This document shows positions 35,166 to 44,652 of a DNA stretch of 64,000 nucleotides, in pieces (the stretch's first letter is position 1; each line of letters starts with the position of its first letter). Position numbers and translations under genes: made by a program. Origin of the DNA: Salinibacterium sp. NK8237 (GTDB lineage: Bacteria > Actinomycetota > Actinomycetes > Actinomycetales > Microbacteriaceae); the NCBI RefSeq assembly GCF_015864955.1, contig NZ_JADYWE010000001.1:1302001-1366000 (forward strand), given 5' to 3'. A model generated the notes under the pieces. The model did no database searches and was not told where the DNA came from. It saw only the letters and a list, made by a program, of their open reading frames with translations.

Positions 35166-36056
35166 ATGAATACGATTACGCCGTGCCTGTGGTTCAACGG
35201 CAATGCCGAAGATGCTGTGCAGTTCTACACCACGGCGTTTTCCGACAGTTCGATTGTCGACACCACTCACTACCCTTCGGAGGGCTTGGCTGATTTTCAA
35301 CAAGATCTTGCTGGTGCGGTGCTGACGGTTACTTTCCGTCTCGCGGGGCAAGACTTTTTGGCGATCAACGCAGGCGAGCGGTTTGCGTTCAACGAGTCCA
35401 CGTCGTTCATGGTCAATTTCGATCCGTCTACTGATCCGGATGCTCGCCGCAATCTTGATGCGTTGTGGAATGCGCTTATCGACGGCGGCAGTGCGCTCAT
35501 GCCGATCGCGAACTACGATTTCAGCCCGCGCTATGGATGGTTGCGCGACCGTTTTGGCGTGAATTGGCAGCTCATTTTGACCGATCCCGAGGGTGAACCG
35601 CGGCCCACCATCATGCCCGCGCTGATGTTCGGCGACGGCGTGCAAAACCGCGCCCGAGAGGCCATCGAGTTCTACGCCTCGGTGTTTGATAATTCGCAGT
35701 TGGGCGCTGACGTTCGCTACACCGAACGCACAGGCCCCGCGCATCCGGGTTCGGTGATGTTTGGCGATGTCAGGCTCCGAGACCTCTGGTTTGTGGCGAT
35801 GGATGCCGCCACTCGCCAACACGTGACGTTCACGGAGTCCGTGTCGTTTGTAGTTCCGTGTGCGGATCAGGCTGAGATTGACCGCTACTGGGCGGCGCTC
35901 TCGGCGGTTCCCGAAGCTGAAGCCTGCGGCTGGTGCAAAGACAAATTCGGCGTGAGCTGGCAGATCACTCCCACCAATATCGACGAACTCATGAAACGGC
36001 CGAATGCCTTCGAGCACATGATGCAGCTGAAGAAAATCGAGATCGCCAAGCTTTAG
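35166..36056 (+). CDS. Tandem VOC/PhnB-like protein
   Basis: The 296-residue protein is a duplication of the PhnB/3-demethylubiquinone-methyltransferase-like fold: ITPCLWFNGNAEDAVQFYTTAF opens domain 1, IMPALMFGDGVQNRAREAIEF opens domain 2. Both end with a WCxDxFGVxWQI-type block (RDRFGVNWQLI, KDKFGVSWQIT). These proteins are vicinal-oxygen-chelate relatives with no clear activity. ATG at 35166 is chosen because AGGAGG lies seven bases upstream. Confidence 0.88.
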   Translation: MNTITPCLWFNGNAEDAVQFYTTAFSDSSIVDTTHYPSEGLADFQQDLAGAVLTVTFRLAGQDFLAINAGERFAFNESTSFMVNFDPSTDPDARRNLDALWNALIDGGSALMPIANYDFSPRYGWLRDRFGVNWQLILTDPEGEPRPTIMPALMFGDGVQNRAREAIEFYASVFDNSQLGADVRYTERTGPAHPGSVMFGDVRLRDLWFVAMDAATRQHVTFTESVSFVVPCADQAEIDRYWAALSAVPEAEACGWCKDKFGVSWQITPTNIDELMKRPNAFEHMMQLKKIEIAKL

Positions 36057-36072
36057 TTAAACCCGCTCCGGA

Positions 36073-36699
36073 CTAGGCGTGTTCCACGGGTTGCCGCAGC
36101 AGTGTGCGGAGCTTGGATGCCTCGACCTTGCGAAAGTCGTTGAAGTAGATCTCGTGGTGCTTGCCTGTCATCCGCAGCCCCTGCTCGGGAATGAATTCGC
36201 TGTGCAGCTGCGCCAGAATCTCGGCCTCATCGTCATAAGACCCGAGGTGGAGTGTTTGCACGCACAACCCCTCGTCGAGGGTTTCGAGGCGGACCTTATC
36301 GAGACTGGCGGGCAGGTTCTCGGGTGTCTTGCTCTTGGCGACCACCGAAGCCACCGCATCCTCGAACATGGTCGCGGTGATCCACTCGGGCGCGAGGATC
36401 ATCGCGGTCCAGTCCCATTGCGACTTGTCGCGACCGCTCGTGAACGCGGCCATATCTTCGGCCCACCAGAGCGCTTCGAGCGGCGGCACAACGTAGTCGC
36501 GGTCGAGCGCTTTACTCGCGAACTTCAGGGTGTAAGCGACCGGATAGAGCGCGCCGATCGCGGCCGTGTAGTCGCTGTCGGCACCGGGTGCGCCATGGCC
36601 GTCGACCATGAGGTATTGCTGGGGTGGGACATCCAGAATCCTGAACTCGTTGTGGCGCGCTTTATACGCGTCGAGCGTCTTCTTGAAGTCTGTTTTCAT
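36073..36699 (-). CDS. GyrI-like small-molecule-binding protein
   Basis: The 208-residue cytosolic protein begins DFKKTLDAYKARHNEFRILD, then VPPQQYLMVDGHGAP, and ends GKHHEIYFNDFRK, the pattern of the GyrI-like group found in MerR-type effectors but here without any DNA-binding domain. Related stand-alone proteins bind cationic dyes or drugs. It is convergent with the VOC gene (16 bases). Confidence 0.85.
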   Translation of the reverse strand: MKTDFKKTLDAYKARHNEFRILDVPPQQYLMVDGHGAPGADSDYTAAIGALYPVAYTLKFASKALDRDYVVPPLEALWWAEDMAAFTSGRDKSQWDWTAMILAPEWITATMFEDAVASVVAKSKTPENLPASLDKVRLETLDEGLCVQTLHLGSYDDEAEILAQLHSEFIPEQGLRMTGKHHEIYFNDFRKVEASKLRTLLRQPVEHA

Positions 36700-36731
36700 T
36701 GCCCCACCCCGCCGTGCATTGGTTCGTATTG

Positions 36732-37103
36732 TTAGCTCGCGCCGATCACCACGTTGGCGATGAGCATATCGAGCTTGCGCACGTCGATGGCCTTGCCGAC
36801 CTTGATCTTGATGTGGCCGGCACGGGTCCAGAGTTCAAGCTCGGCATTCATGTCGAGGGTTCCGGCGTTCTCGGATGACCACATGAGCACGTTCGAATAG
36901 GGCAGCGAGTAGAGCTCCACCTTCTTGCCCGTGATGCCCTGAGCGTCACGCACGATGAGGCGCTTGTTGGTGAAAACGGCACTGTCGCGGAAGGTTTTGT
37001 AGGCCGCGATGGGCTGTTCGCCGGGCAGCAGCATCGGCATGACATCTTCGGGAATGGGGGCTTCAGAAACGAACGTCCAGGCGGCGATTACTGCGGCTTC
37101 CAT
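36732..37103 (-). CDS. Bacterial PH-domain protein
   Basis: The 123-residue protein starts at ATG 37103, seven bases after GAGGAG; the frame extends to 37187 but lacks a ribosome site there. ENGEQPIAAYKTF-like and FTNKRLIVRDAQGI, then YSLPYSNVLMWS and LDMNAELELW, form a bPH_1 domain (about 20-120). No membrane helix. Function unknown. Confidence 0.85.
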   Translation of the reverse strand: MEAAVIAAWTFVSEAPIPEDVMPMLLPGEQPIAAYKTFRDSAVFTNKRLIVRDAQGITGKKVELYSLPYSNVLMWSSENAGTLDMNAELELWTRAGHIKIKVGKAIDVRKLDMLIANVVIGAS

Positions 37104-37254
37104 CGGGTACTCCTCAGATCGGGTGGCGAGCCGAGATCTCCGGCCCGCCCACACCCTATCGGTAGGCAACGACGCTGGGACGAACACGGATTCGCAGCAT
37201 CCGAAATAGTAGAATCGTGACTGTGCCGCTCCCGGCGCGGTAAGGATCGAACCT

Positions 37255-38478
37255 GTGACGTCGCCCGCTCAGCATGACCGCCCGCCGCTCGTCGAGCCGG
37301 GCAACCATCTCAGCCCCGACCGTCTGATCCGCTATTCGCGCCAACTCGCTAACCCCGGCTTTGGCGAACTCGCCCAGCGTCGCCTTGCGAACGCCCGAGT
37401 GCTTGTCGTCGGCGCCGGCGGCCTCGGCAGCGCCACCATTCCCGCTTTGGCCGCGATGGGTGTCGGCACGATCGGCGTGATCGATACGGATGCTGTTGAG
37501 CTCTCGAATCTGCACCGCCAGCTCGCCCACGGGGTTGCCGATATCGGGCGCAGCAAGCTCGATTCGATGGCCGACACCGTCAGCCGTATCGACCCGGAAG
37601 TCTCGTTTATCGGCCACGATGTATGGCTCGATTCCCGCAACGCGCTCGAACTCTTCGCCGGTTACGACCTCGTGCTCGACGGCAGCGATAACTTCGCTAC
37701 GCGCTATCTCGTCAATGACGCGGCCGCGCTGACCGGCATCCCCGTGGTCTGGGGTGCGATCCTGCGCTACGGCGGCCAAGCCGGGATTGCCTGGTCCGGT
37801 CACGGCCCGACCTACCGCGATCTGTTCCCCGTTCCGCCCGCGCCCGGCACCGTTCCCTCGTGCGCTGAGGGCGGCGTGCTACCCACCGTCTGTGCCATGA
37901 TCGGCGCCATCATGTGCTCCGAAACCGTGAAACTCATCACAGGAATTGGCGAACCTCTCCTCGGCCGCGTGAGCACCTACGACGCGCTCACCGGCCGCTT
38001 TCGTGAACTCGAATACGCCGCAAGCGACGATGCGGATGCCATTACCGAGCTTATTGACTATGACCTGTTCTGTGGAGTGACGGCGGCGCCCGCGTCGAGT
38101 GGCACCCACGGCTCGAATGACGCCAGCGGGACCGGCGACGAAGGCGGCGCACGCAGCGCCGGCGAGGAGATCGAGTCGCGGGAACTTGCGGCCTTGCTCC
38201 GCGGTGCTGCGCCACTGCAACTGGTCGATATTCGCGAGCCCTTCGAGTACGCGATTGCCGCGATTGAGACTGCCGAACTGATTCCGCTGGGTGGCCTTGA
38301 AGGCCGGCTTGCCGACATCCGCACCGACGTTCCCGTGGTGGTGTATTGCCACCACGGCATTCGCAGCGAACGTGCTCTGCGGATGCTGCAGGGTGCCGGC
38401 TTCACCAACATCCGCCACCTAGTGGGCGGCATCGACGACTACGCGCAGGTCATTGACCCTGCGCTCGCGAGGTACTAA
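37255..38478 (+). CDS. moeZ: MoeZ/MoeB-like adenylyltransferase with rhodanese domain
   Basis: The 407-residue E1-like enzyme has RYSRQ near 26-30, the nucleotide loop GAGGLGSA (53-60) and the adenylate cysteine region VPSCAEGGVLP. Residues ~315-400 form a rhodanese domain with VVYCHHGIRS, whose Cys would carry persulfide sulfur. It activates the C-terminal Gly-Gly of MoaD-type sulfur carriers for molybdopterin synthesis (and perhaps thiazole or thio-cysteine pathways). GTG start. It precedes moaE by two bases, so it is first in a Moco operon. Confidence 0.93.
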   Translation: MTSPAQHDRPPLVEPGNHLSPDRLIRYSRQLANPGFGELAQRRLANARVLVVGAGGLGSATIPALAAMGVGTIGVIDTDAVELSNLHRQLAHGVADIGRSKLDSMADTVSRIDPEVSFIGHDVWLDSRNALELFAGYDLVLDGSDNFATRYLVNDAAALTGIPVVWGAILRYGGQAGIAWSGHGPTYRDLFPVPPAPGTVPSCAEGGVLPTVCAMIGAIMCSETVKLITGIGEPLLGRVSTYDALTGRFRELEYAASDDADAITELIDYDLFCGVTAAPASSGTHGSNDASGTGDEGGARSAGEEIESRELAALLRGAAPLQLVDIREPFEYAIAAIETAELIPLGGLEGRLADIRTDVPVVVYCHHGIRSERALRMLQGAGFTNIRHLVGGIDDYAQVIDPALARY

Positions 38479-38480
38479 AG

Positions 38481-38906
38481 ATGAACGATCAGAACCCGGC
38501 AAGCTTCGCCACCATCACGGATGCTTCGATCGATGAGGCCGCGATTCGGCGTGCGGTGGAGTCCCCCGCTTCTGGCGCGGTCGTCGTGTTTTCGGGAGTC
38601 GTGCGCAATCACGACGGCGGCAACGAAGTGTGGTCGCTCGAATATCAGGCGCACCCCGAAGCAGAGGCGCTGCTCGCTCAGTGCTGCGCCGAGGTCGCGG
38701 CCGAAACGGGCCTCGCCATTGCGGCAGCGCACCGCGTCGGCCTACTGCAGATTGGGGATATTGCCCTGTCGGCAGCCGTCTCCGCTGCGCACCGGCGTGA
38801 AGCTTTCGAGGCGTGCGAGTTGCTCGTCGAGCGCATCAAAGCAACGGTGCCGATCTGGAAACGTCAGCAACTCGCGGGCGGCGCGACCGAGTGGGTCGGG
38901 CTGTAG
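38481..38906 (+). CDS. moaE: Molybdopterin synthase large subunit MoaE
   Basis: The 141-residue protein has the MoaE core: GAVVVFSGVVRNHDGG, LEYQAHPEAEALL, AAAHRVGLLQIGD and KATVPIWKRQ, with the active Lys segment near the C-terminus. With MoaD it transfers sulfur to cyclic pyranopterin monophosphate, forming molybdopterin. Start ATG two bases after moeZ's stop; the two are coupled. Confidence 0.95.
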   Translation: MNDQNPASFATITDASIDEAAIRRAVESPASGAVVVFSGVVRNHDGGNEVWSLEYQAHPEAEALLAQCCAEVAAETGLAIAAAHRVGLLQIGDIALSAAVSAAHRREAFEACELLVERIKATVPIWKRQQLAGGATEWVGL

Positions 38907-38985
38907 CGGCTGCGTGCGGCGCCCACGATCGGCGAGCGACAGTCAGTCGCACAGGCCACGTTGCCGCCGTAAGCGGAGTCGGAGC

Positions 38986-39231
38986 CTAGCCGCCAGCGAA
39001 CGGCGGCAGCACGTCGACGCTAGCACCCACCGCGTGCGCGGGATCACGACGAACGACGCCATCGATCAGGAATGATCCCGACTCTACGACCCGCTGCATG
39101 AGCGAACCATAGCGCTCGATGAGCAGCTCCTTGAGCGTTGCCAGAGTTGCCCCCGACTCAATTTCGAGGTGCTCTTCATCGCGCCCAGCGGCCTCGGCGG
39201 CAGCGGCGAAATAGCGAATGTGAGTGGTCAT
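38986..39231 (-). CDS. moaD: Molybdopterin synthase sulfur carrier MoaD
   Basis: The 81-residue ubiquitin-like protein ends in PPFAGG, the Gly-Gly that is thiocarboxylated by the MoeZ-type enzyme. TLKELLIERYG and the C-terminal VLPPFAGG mark the beta-grasp fold. ATG at 39231 lies one base after moaA's stop; a GTG at 39243 would overlap moaA by 11 bases. It is on the opposite strand from its partner moaE, 80 bases away tail-to-tail. Confidence 0.92.
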   Translation of the reverse strand: MTTHIRYFAAAAEAAGRDEEHLEIESGATLATLKELLIERYGSLMQRVVESGSFLIDGVVRRDPAHAVGASVDVLPPFAGG

Positions 39232-39232
39232 G

Positions 39233-40297
39233 TCAGCCACCAATGTACGACATCTCGATCTTCTTCGCGCCGGGCCCTGGCGTAGTCGCCAGCCGGGCGG
39301 TGTTGAGCGAGCGCAACTCTGAGTAGCGGTCGGTGCGGTTGCGCCAGAGGTGAGTCATGGCATCCGAAAGTTCGTCGTCGGTGCAGCCATCGCGCATCAG
39401 GGCACGCAGGTCGTGCCCGGAGCTGGCGAACAGGCAGGTGTAGAGCTTGCCGTCGACCGAGATTCGGGCGCGCGAGCAGGTGTGGCAGAAGGATTGGGTG
39501 ACGCTGGAAATCACGCCGATCTCGCCGCCGCCATCGAGGTAGCGCCATCGTTGCGAGGTCTCGCCGCTGTAGTTCGGGGCGATTTCTTCGAGGGGAAGCT
39601 CTGCGTTGATACGGGCCACGACTTCGGCCGAGGGCACTACTTCGCCGAGTTGCCAGCCGTTGGTGGTACCGACATCCATGTATTCGATGAAGCGCAAGAT
39701 GAACGGGGTGTCTTTGAAGTGGCGGGCCATTGCGACGATGTCTTTGTCGTTGTGCCCCTTCTTGACAACCATGTTGATCTTGATCGGGCCGAGCCCGGCG
39801 GCGTGCGCTGCGTCGAGGCCGTCCAAGATCTTCTTCACGGGAAACTTGACGTCATTCATCGACTGGAAGGTCGCGTCGTCGAGCGAATCAAGCGACACCG
39901 TGACGCGCTTGAGTCCGGCCTCCGTCAGCGCGGGGGCAAGGTAGCCGAGAGCTGAGCCATTGGTGGTGATGGCGAGGTCGAGGGGCGCGCCCGCCGGGGT
40001 CGTCAGCTTCGAGAGCATCCCGACCAGTTCAGGGAGCCCTTTGCGCAGCAGCGGTTCGCCACCGGTAAGGCGGATTTTCTCGACGCCGTGAAGCGCCGCA
40101 ACGCGAGCGAGCCGAGTGATTTCTTCAAAGCTCAAGAGTTCGTCACGCGGCATGAATGCGTAATCGGCACCAAACACCTCTTTGGGCATGCAGTAGACGC
40201 AACGAAAGTTGCAGCGGTCGGTCACCGAGAAGCGGATGTCATGCAGCGGCCTGCCGAGGGTGTCCAGAACTGGAGGCACAACCACGGAGGAACTCAT
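39233..40297 (-). CDS. moaA: GTP 3',8-cyclase MoaA (radical SAM)
   Basis: The 354-residue radical-SAM enzyme has the N-terminal CxxxCxxC cluster (CNFRCVYC), [10 protein letters not shown], the C-terminal cluster [18 protein letters not shown], and ends in GG. It rearranges GTP in the first step of Moco synthesis. It is followed at one base by moaD, and lies next to the MOSC gene. Confidence 0.96.
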   Translation of the reverse strand: MSSSVVVPPVLDTLGRPLHDIRFSVTDRCNFRCVYCMPKEVFGADYAFMPRDELLSFEEITRLARVAALHGVEKIRLTGGEPLLRKGLPELVGMLSKLTTPAGAPLDLAITTNGSALGYLAPALTEAGLKRVTVSLDSLDDATFQSMNDVKFPVKKILDGLDAAHAAGLGPIKINMVVKKGHNDKDIVAMARHFKDTPFILRFIEYMDVGTTNGWQLGEVVPSAEVVARINAELPLEEIAPNYSGETSQRWRYLDGGGEIGVISSVTQSFCHTCSRARISVDGKLYTCLFASSGHDLRALMRDGCTDDELSDAMTHLWRNRTDRYSELRSLNTARLATTPGPGAKKIEMSYIGG

Positions 40298-40306
40298 AGC
40301 GTCAGA

Positions 40307-41134
40307 CTAACCCGCGGCAGGCTGCGAAACCTCCGAGGCCGTCGCCTCGATCGCATCGCCGACGTGAATGCTGCCGCCATCAAGCGGAGTGAGGCGGATG
40401 CCGAACCACGTCTTGTGATCCCGCTGGCGGTGCTCCGCCAAGGTTCGAATCGGTTCCTTGCCGCGCTCGAGAGTGGAGGGTTCGATCGTGGTCATGACGC
40501 AGCGGTCGCAGATCATGGTGACGCGAAAGCGCACGTCGCCGATAGTGACGTGCGTCCAGCTTTCTTCGACGAACGGTTCGAGATCGTCAATGATCACGTT
40601 GGGACGGAAGCGAACCATGTCGAGGGGTTCGTCATCCGCGTCGGTCCACTCGTCGAGCTGGCGCAGCGATGCTCCGCTCGCGAGGAGCAGCGGGCCACCG
40701 TCGGCGAGGGACACCACGTCGCCGGGCTGGCCGCCGTCTTCGGGGTCGATCGGGCGCACCGTCGGGTCGGATTGCCAGACGAGGCGAGCGTCGAGGCCGA
40801 CGCGTTCGCTGAGCCAGGCATTAACGTCGCCGCGGGCAGCAAGCGCTGTGCCTTGCCCATCGAGGTTCACTTCGATGGTGTCGCCGCCATCCGCCATATC
40901 GACGGTGATGCTGGAGCCGTCGCGGTCAGAAAGCCGCACGGCCGTCTCGCTCAGGGCGTGCGCCGAAAGGCCAAGAAGGTGGTTGTGCTGGCGCGCGGTG
41001 AGAGCTTTGCCGTCGCTGTCGACGAGAGCCCAGCGACGATCCTGCTCCAGCCCCCACGGGTTCACCACGGCCGAATCGACGTCTTCGCCCGCGAAGGATT
41101 TCACTGGATACACTCTGAGTCGTGTGACGCGCAT
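40307..41134 (-). CDS. MOSC-domain protein
   Basis: The 275-residue protein has an N-terminal beta-barrel (VTRLRVYPVKSFAGEDV) and the MOSC domain with the conserved Cys in ICDRCVMTTIEP near residue 215, plus RFRPNVIID. These proteins carry Moco or reduce hydroxylated compounds (mARC-like); the Cys binds molybdenum. It lies inside the Moco gene set, downstream of modABC. Confidence 0.92.
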   Translation of the reverse strand: MRVTRLRVYPVKSFAGEDVDSAVVNPWGLEQDRRWALVDSDGKALTARQHNHLLGLSAHALSETAVRLSDRDGSSITVDMADGGDTIEVNLDGQGTALAARGDVNAWLSERVGLDARLVWQSDPTVRPIDPEDGGQPGDVVSLADGGPLLLASGASLRQLDEWTDADDEPLDMVRFRPNVIIDDLEPFVEESWTHVTIGDVRFRVTMICDRCVMTTIEPSTLERGKEPIRTLAEHRQRDHKTWFGIRLTPLDGGSIHVGDAIEATASEVSQPAAG

Positions 41135-41174
41135 GGGCGAATTCTAACAACGCCACCTGCCACAACGGCAGAGG

Positions 41175-42371
41175 TTAGCGGCGCGAATACACCGAGATTC
41201 GAGTCGGATCGACGGATGCCGTGACCCAGTCGCCCGGAGCGATTCCAGTCGTCAGCAGGTCGGCTGGCAACACCTCGGCCACCACGGTGTCGTCCTGCAG
41301 CGTGACGCGGATGCCCTGGAGTCCCGGCTCGAGAAATGCGACCGTGGCGTGCCACGAGTTCGGAGGTGCTGCGGGCGCTGCGAGCGCTGCGGGCACGACT
41401 TCTGGGGTGTGGGTAGACGACGATTCTGGCGCGCCCGAGCCCGCGCTCTGCGGCATCCGGTTCACGGCAACAGCCGCCGGCGGGAAGGCGATCGATACGT
41501 CTAACCCGACCGCGGGCAAGCCTGCAGCGACGGCGAAGCGTCGACCGTCTGGCAGCCGCACAAGGTCAGGGGTTTCGACAATGCCGTCGAGCAGGTTGAG
41601 CCCGACCAAAGTGGCGGCGAACTGGTTGACGGGTTGTCCAAGCACTCGCTCGACGTCGCCGCTGTCGATGATGCGGCCGGCATCCACGATGGCGACACGA
41701 TCAGCCAGCACCATCGCATCCACCACATCGTGGGTGACCACAATCGTGGCGGGCAGGGCAGCCCGCTCGAGATCGCCGATGTGAACACCGCGAGCAGCGC
41801 CGCGAGCGCCGAGGCATTCGCGCAATAGGGTGCGCACGAGGGAAGCATTCTGCACATCGAGGGCAGCCATCGGCTCGTCGAAGAGCAGCACGTCGGGTTC
41901 GGTCGCGAGCACGCGCGCGATGGCGATGCGCTGCTGTTGGCCGCCGGATAGTTCAGCGGGCTTGCGGTCGACAAACTCGGTCATGCCGACGGCGTCGATC
42001 CACTCCCCCGCGCGCTGCCGGGCTTCGGCCACTTTCATCCCCTGCGACCGCAGCCCGAAAGCAACATTCTCGAGGGCGCTGAGGTGCGGGAACAGCAGCG
42101 GGTCTTGGCCGAGCAATCCAATGCGGCGACGATGGGCGGGCACCACCGTCATCCGGCCACCGCGTGCTGGCGGCACGTCAGTGAGTACTCGACCGTTGAC
42201 GGAAACGGTGCCGCTGTCGGGGGCAAGCAGTCCGGCGATCAGCGCGAGCATGGTCGATTTGCCCGAGCCGTTCGGCCCGAGCAGCGCCAAGGTTTCGCCG
42301 GGTGCGACTGAGACGCTCGCGTCGAGAACGAAGGAGCCTCGGGTCAGCCGCAGGGTGGTATCCAGAGTCAT
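41175..42371 (-). CDS. modC: Molybdate ABC transporter ATPase ModC
   Basis: The 398-residue ATPase has Walker A GPNGSGKST, signature LSGGQQQRIA, Walker B LLFDEPMAALD and switch His (VTHDVVDAMVLAD), followed by a C-terminal TOBE domain (LEPGLQGIRVTLQDD) with a Ser/Ala/Pro-rich insertion (PESSSTHTPEVV). ATG at 42371 is chosen; the frame continues to 42458 over the modB end. It powers molybdate import and lies four bases after modB's stop. Confidence 0.95.
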   Translation of the reverse strand: MTLDTTLRLTRGSFVLDASVSVAPGETLALLGPNGSGKSTMLALIAGLLAPDSGTVSVNGRVLTDVPPARGGRMTVVPAHRRRIGLLGQDPLLFPHLSALENVAFGLRSQGMKVAEARQRAGEWIDAVGMTEFVDRKPAELSGGQQQRIAIARVLATEPDVLLFDEPMAALDVQNASLVRTLLRECLGARGAARGVHIGDLERAALPATIVVTHDVVDAMVLADRVAIVDAGRIIDSGDVERVLGQPVNQFAATLVGLNLLDGIVETPDLVRLPDGRRFAVAAGLPAVGLDVSIAFPPAAVAVNRMPQSAGSGAPESSSTHTPEVVPAALAAPAAPPNSWHATVAFLEPGLQGIRVTLQDDTVVAEVLPADLLTTGIAPGDWVTASVDPTRISVYSRR

Positions 42372-42375
42372 CGGA

Positions 42376-43254
42376 TCACCGCTCTGGGGTTGTGCGCCAG
42401 CTGCGCAGTAGAAGCAGGATGACGATGCCGACAACCACGAGCAGCAGCGACAGCGCAATGGCGGAATCTTGGCTCACGCCGGCGCCGTTGAACGCGGTGT
42501 AGATCGCGAGGGGCATGGTGCGGGTGGTGCCGGCGGCGTTGCCGGCGAAGAGGGCGGTGGCGCCGAATTCGCCGAGCGCGCGGGCGAAGCAGAGCACGGT
42601 TCCGGCGATGACGCCCGGCATGATGAGCGGCAAAGTGACGCGGCGAAACACCGTCCAGCGGCCGGCACCGAGAGTTGCCGCGACCGCCTCGTACCGGGTG
42701 CCCGCGGTGCGCAGTGCACCCTCGACCGAGATCACCAAGAAAGGCAGAGCCACGAACGATTGAGCGATTACGACAGCACCCGTCGTGAACGGAATGCGGA
42801 TGCCGAACCACAGTTCGAGCACACTGCCGACGAGCCCGTTGCGTCCGAGAAGGTACAGCAGCGCGATGCCGCCGACCAGGGGTGGCATCACGAGCGGGAG
42901 CGTCGTGAGCGCGCGCAGCAGACCGGCCAGCCGGGCGCCGGAGCGCGCAATTACCAAGGCTAGCGGGAGGCCGACGATCAAACACACGACGGTCGCGGCG
43001 AGCGCGGTCTGCAGCGACAACCGCAGCGCCGACAGCGACTCTTCCGACACAATCGCGGCGGGAACGCTCGGCCAGTCAGCGCGGAGAAAGAGCCCGACAA
43101 TCGGCAGAATCAGCAGCGCAAAGCCGAGCGCGGCCGGAATATAGAGCAGCCGCGGGATGCTCTGGCTGGCGGCGGTCGCGCCGCGTGTGCCCGCAGCACC
43201 GCGAGCGCCAGCAGTTTTTCTCGGGGTGAGCGCCGAGCGCGCGGTCTCACTCAT
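42376..43254 (-). CDS. modB: Molybdate ABC transporter permease ModB
   Basis: The 292-residue permease has about six helices and the EAA loop EAVAATLGAGRWTVFRRVTLP, plus ALGEFGATALFAG near the end, as in ModB. ATG at 43254 overlaps modA's stop by four bases (ATGA). An Ala/Gly/Arg-rich leader of 30 residues precedes the first helix. It forms the membrane channel of the molybdate importer. Confidence 0.94.
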   Translation of the reverse strand: MSETARSALTPRKTAGARGAAGTRGATAASQSIPRLLYIPAALGFALLILPIVGLFLRADWPSVPAAIVSEESLSALRLSLQTALAATVVCLIVGLPLALVIARSGARLAGLLRALTTLPLVMPPLVGGIALLYLLGRNGLVGSVLELWFGIRIPFTTGAVVIAQSFVALPFLVISVEGALRTAGTRYEAVAATLGAGRWTVFRRVTLPLIMPGVIAGTVLCFARALGEFGATALFAGNAAGTTRTMPLAIYTAFNGAGVSQDSAIALSLLLVVVGIVILLLLRSWRTTPER

Positions 43255-44087
43255 GGTGTCGAGAATCCGTAACTGGCGAGGATGCTCTGCCCCTGCGCCG
43301 AGAGCACGAAGTCCACGAATGCGGCGGCGATGGCCGGTTGCACAGCCTCGTTCAGCACGGCAATCGGGTACGTGTTGCGAGCGGTTGCGGCATTGACAAT
43401 CTCGACGCCCTCGACCGCACCCGCGGCATTCAGCACGTCGGTGACATAGACGAGCCCGGCATCCACTTCGCCCAGCTCGACCTTGGTCAACACGGCCGTC
43501 ACGTTCTGTTCTTCCGTCACGGGCGTGAGTGCGATTTCCGCGTTGTCGAGCAGGATGTGGGAGGCCGCCCCACACGGAACTGCGGGGGCGCACAGGGCAA
43601 CCTGCACGGCGGGCTCCGCCAGATCGCTCAGCGCCGTGATGTCCAACGGGTTGCCGGGCTGCACTGCAATCTGCAATTCGTTGCTCGCGAAAGAAACGGG
43701 AGCAGTCGCCAGCTCGGCGCTGACCTGCTGCATTGTCGCGTCATCCGCGGAGGCGAAAACGTCCGCCGGGGCACCTTCGCTGATCTGCGTTGCGAGAGTA
43801 GAGGAACCGTCGAAAGAGATCGGGGCGATCGTGACGCCGGGGTTCTCGGCGCCGAACGCCTCAGCCAGCTCGGAGAACGAGGCCGTCAATGAGGCGGCAG
43901 CGAAGATCGTGAGCTCACCCTGCAGCGCACCGTCATCTGAGGTGGATGTCGACGCCGGCTCTGCCGATGAGCATCCGGCGAGCCCAAGCACGCCCGCGAG
44001 CGCACCAACGGCAACCGCCCTCAGCACGCGATCCCGTCGTCGCCCGTGACCGCCCTGCTGCCCGTGCTGGCGAACACCGCGCATCAC
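43251..44087 (-). CDS. modA: Molybdate-binding lipoprotein ModA
   Basis: The 278-residue protein has a lipoprotein signal (LAGVLGLAGCSS, lipobox Cys at about 39) and the ModA body: LTIFAAASLTASFSELA, DVFASADDATM, and EVDAGLVYVTDV. It binds molybdate outside the membrane. The start is GTG 44087 or ATG 44084. It begins at the stop of the HTH-TOBE gene upstream, forming the operon mopR-like, modA, modB, modC. Confidence 0.94.
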   Translation of the reverse strand: MMRGVRQHGQQGGHGRRRDRVLRAVAVGALAGVLGLAGCSSAEPASTSTSDDGALQGELTIFAAASLTASFSELAEAFGAENPGVTIAPISFDGSSTLATQISEGAPADVFASADDATMQQVSAELATAPVSFASNELQIAVQPGNPLDITALSDLAEPAVQVALCAPAVPCGAASHILLDNAEIALTPVTEEQNVTAVLTKVELGEVDAGLVYVTDVLNAAGAVEGVEIVNAATARNTYPIAVLNEAVQPAIAAAFVDFVLSAQGQSILASYGFSTP

Positions 44088-44500
44088 TAGGAGTTGTCTT
44101 TCGGAGCCTCAACAACCACCATCGTCGCTTTCACGACGGCGACCGCGAGCGACCCAATTTCGAGTTTCAAGTCACGCACCGCTTCGGTCGACATGAGCGA
44201 CACAATACGATGCGGGCCGCACTGCAGCTCGACCTGCGACATGACAGTGTCGCTCAGGATGCCCGTGACGAGCCCGACCATCCGGTTACGAGCGCTGCTC
44301 GTTGACTCGGATGCCGCTACCAACTGCTGAGCATGTTGCGCACGTTCTTGAGCACGCTGGGCTAGGTCCGCGCCGTCGACAACTTGGCGCCCGCCGTCAT
44401 CGAGAGAGACAGGCAGGCCGTCGGAGGCGATCCACCGTCGCACGGTGTCGTCGCTAACTCCGAGCAGCCCAGCAGCCTCGCTAATCCGATAGTGCGTCAT
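44087..44500 (-). CDS. HTH-TOBE (molbindin) protein, probable molybdate-responsive regulator
   Basis: The 137-residue protein joins an excisionase/MerR-like helix-turn-helix (YRISEAAGLLGVSDDTVRRWI, residues 4-24, part shown) to a TOBE/Mop domain (SSARNRMVGLVTGILSDTVM ... SMSTEAVRDL) of the sort that binds molybdate. It directly precedes modA with stop and start codons overlapping, so it likely tunes or reports molybdate level for the operon. It has the parts of a one-component regulator but not the classical ModE order. Confidence 0.88.
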   Translation of the reverse strand: MTHYRISEAAGLLGVSDDTVRRWIASDGLPVSLDDGGRQVVDGADLAQRAQERAQHAQQLVAASESTSSARNRMVGLVTGILSDTVMSQVELQCGPHRIVSLMSTEAVRDLKLEIGSLAVAVVKATMVVVEAPKDNS

Positions 44501-44549
44501 AAAGCGGAGTTTAGCACCGCATCTGCGGAGAACTTAGAGCGTTTTCACC

Positions 44550-44651
44550 TCAGCCGAAAAGTGCCGATGCCTTAGCGACGGTCTGAACCACGCCGTAGAG
44601 CAATGGAATACCGACGAGGGCCCACACGGCCGCGAGTTGTGCCTTTTTCAT
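44550..44651 (-). CDS. 33-residue MFS transporter small subunit
   Basis: ATG at 44651 to TGA at 44550-44552 encodes MKKAQLAAVWALVGIPLLYG, then a short VVQTVAKASALFG tail: one hydrophobic helix. It begins one base after the stop of the OFA-type MFS gene. This size and context match the very small subunit described as accompanying oxalate/formate-type MFS carriers. It is too short for most gene finders. Confidence 0.8.
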   Translation of the reverse strand: MKKAQLAAVWALVGIPLLYGVVQTVAKASALFG

Positions 44652-44652
44652 C

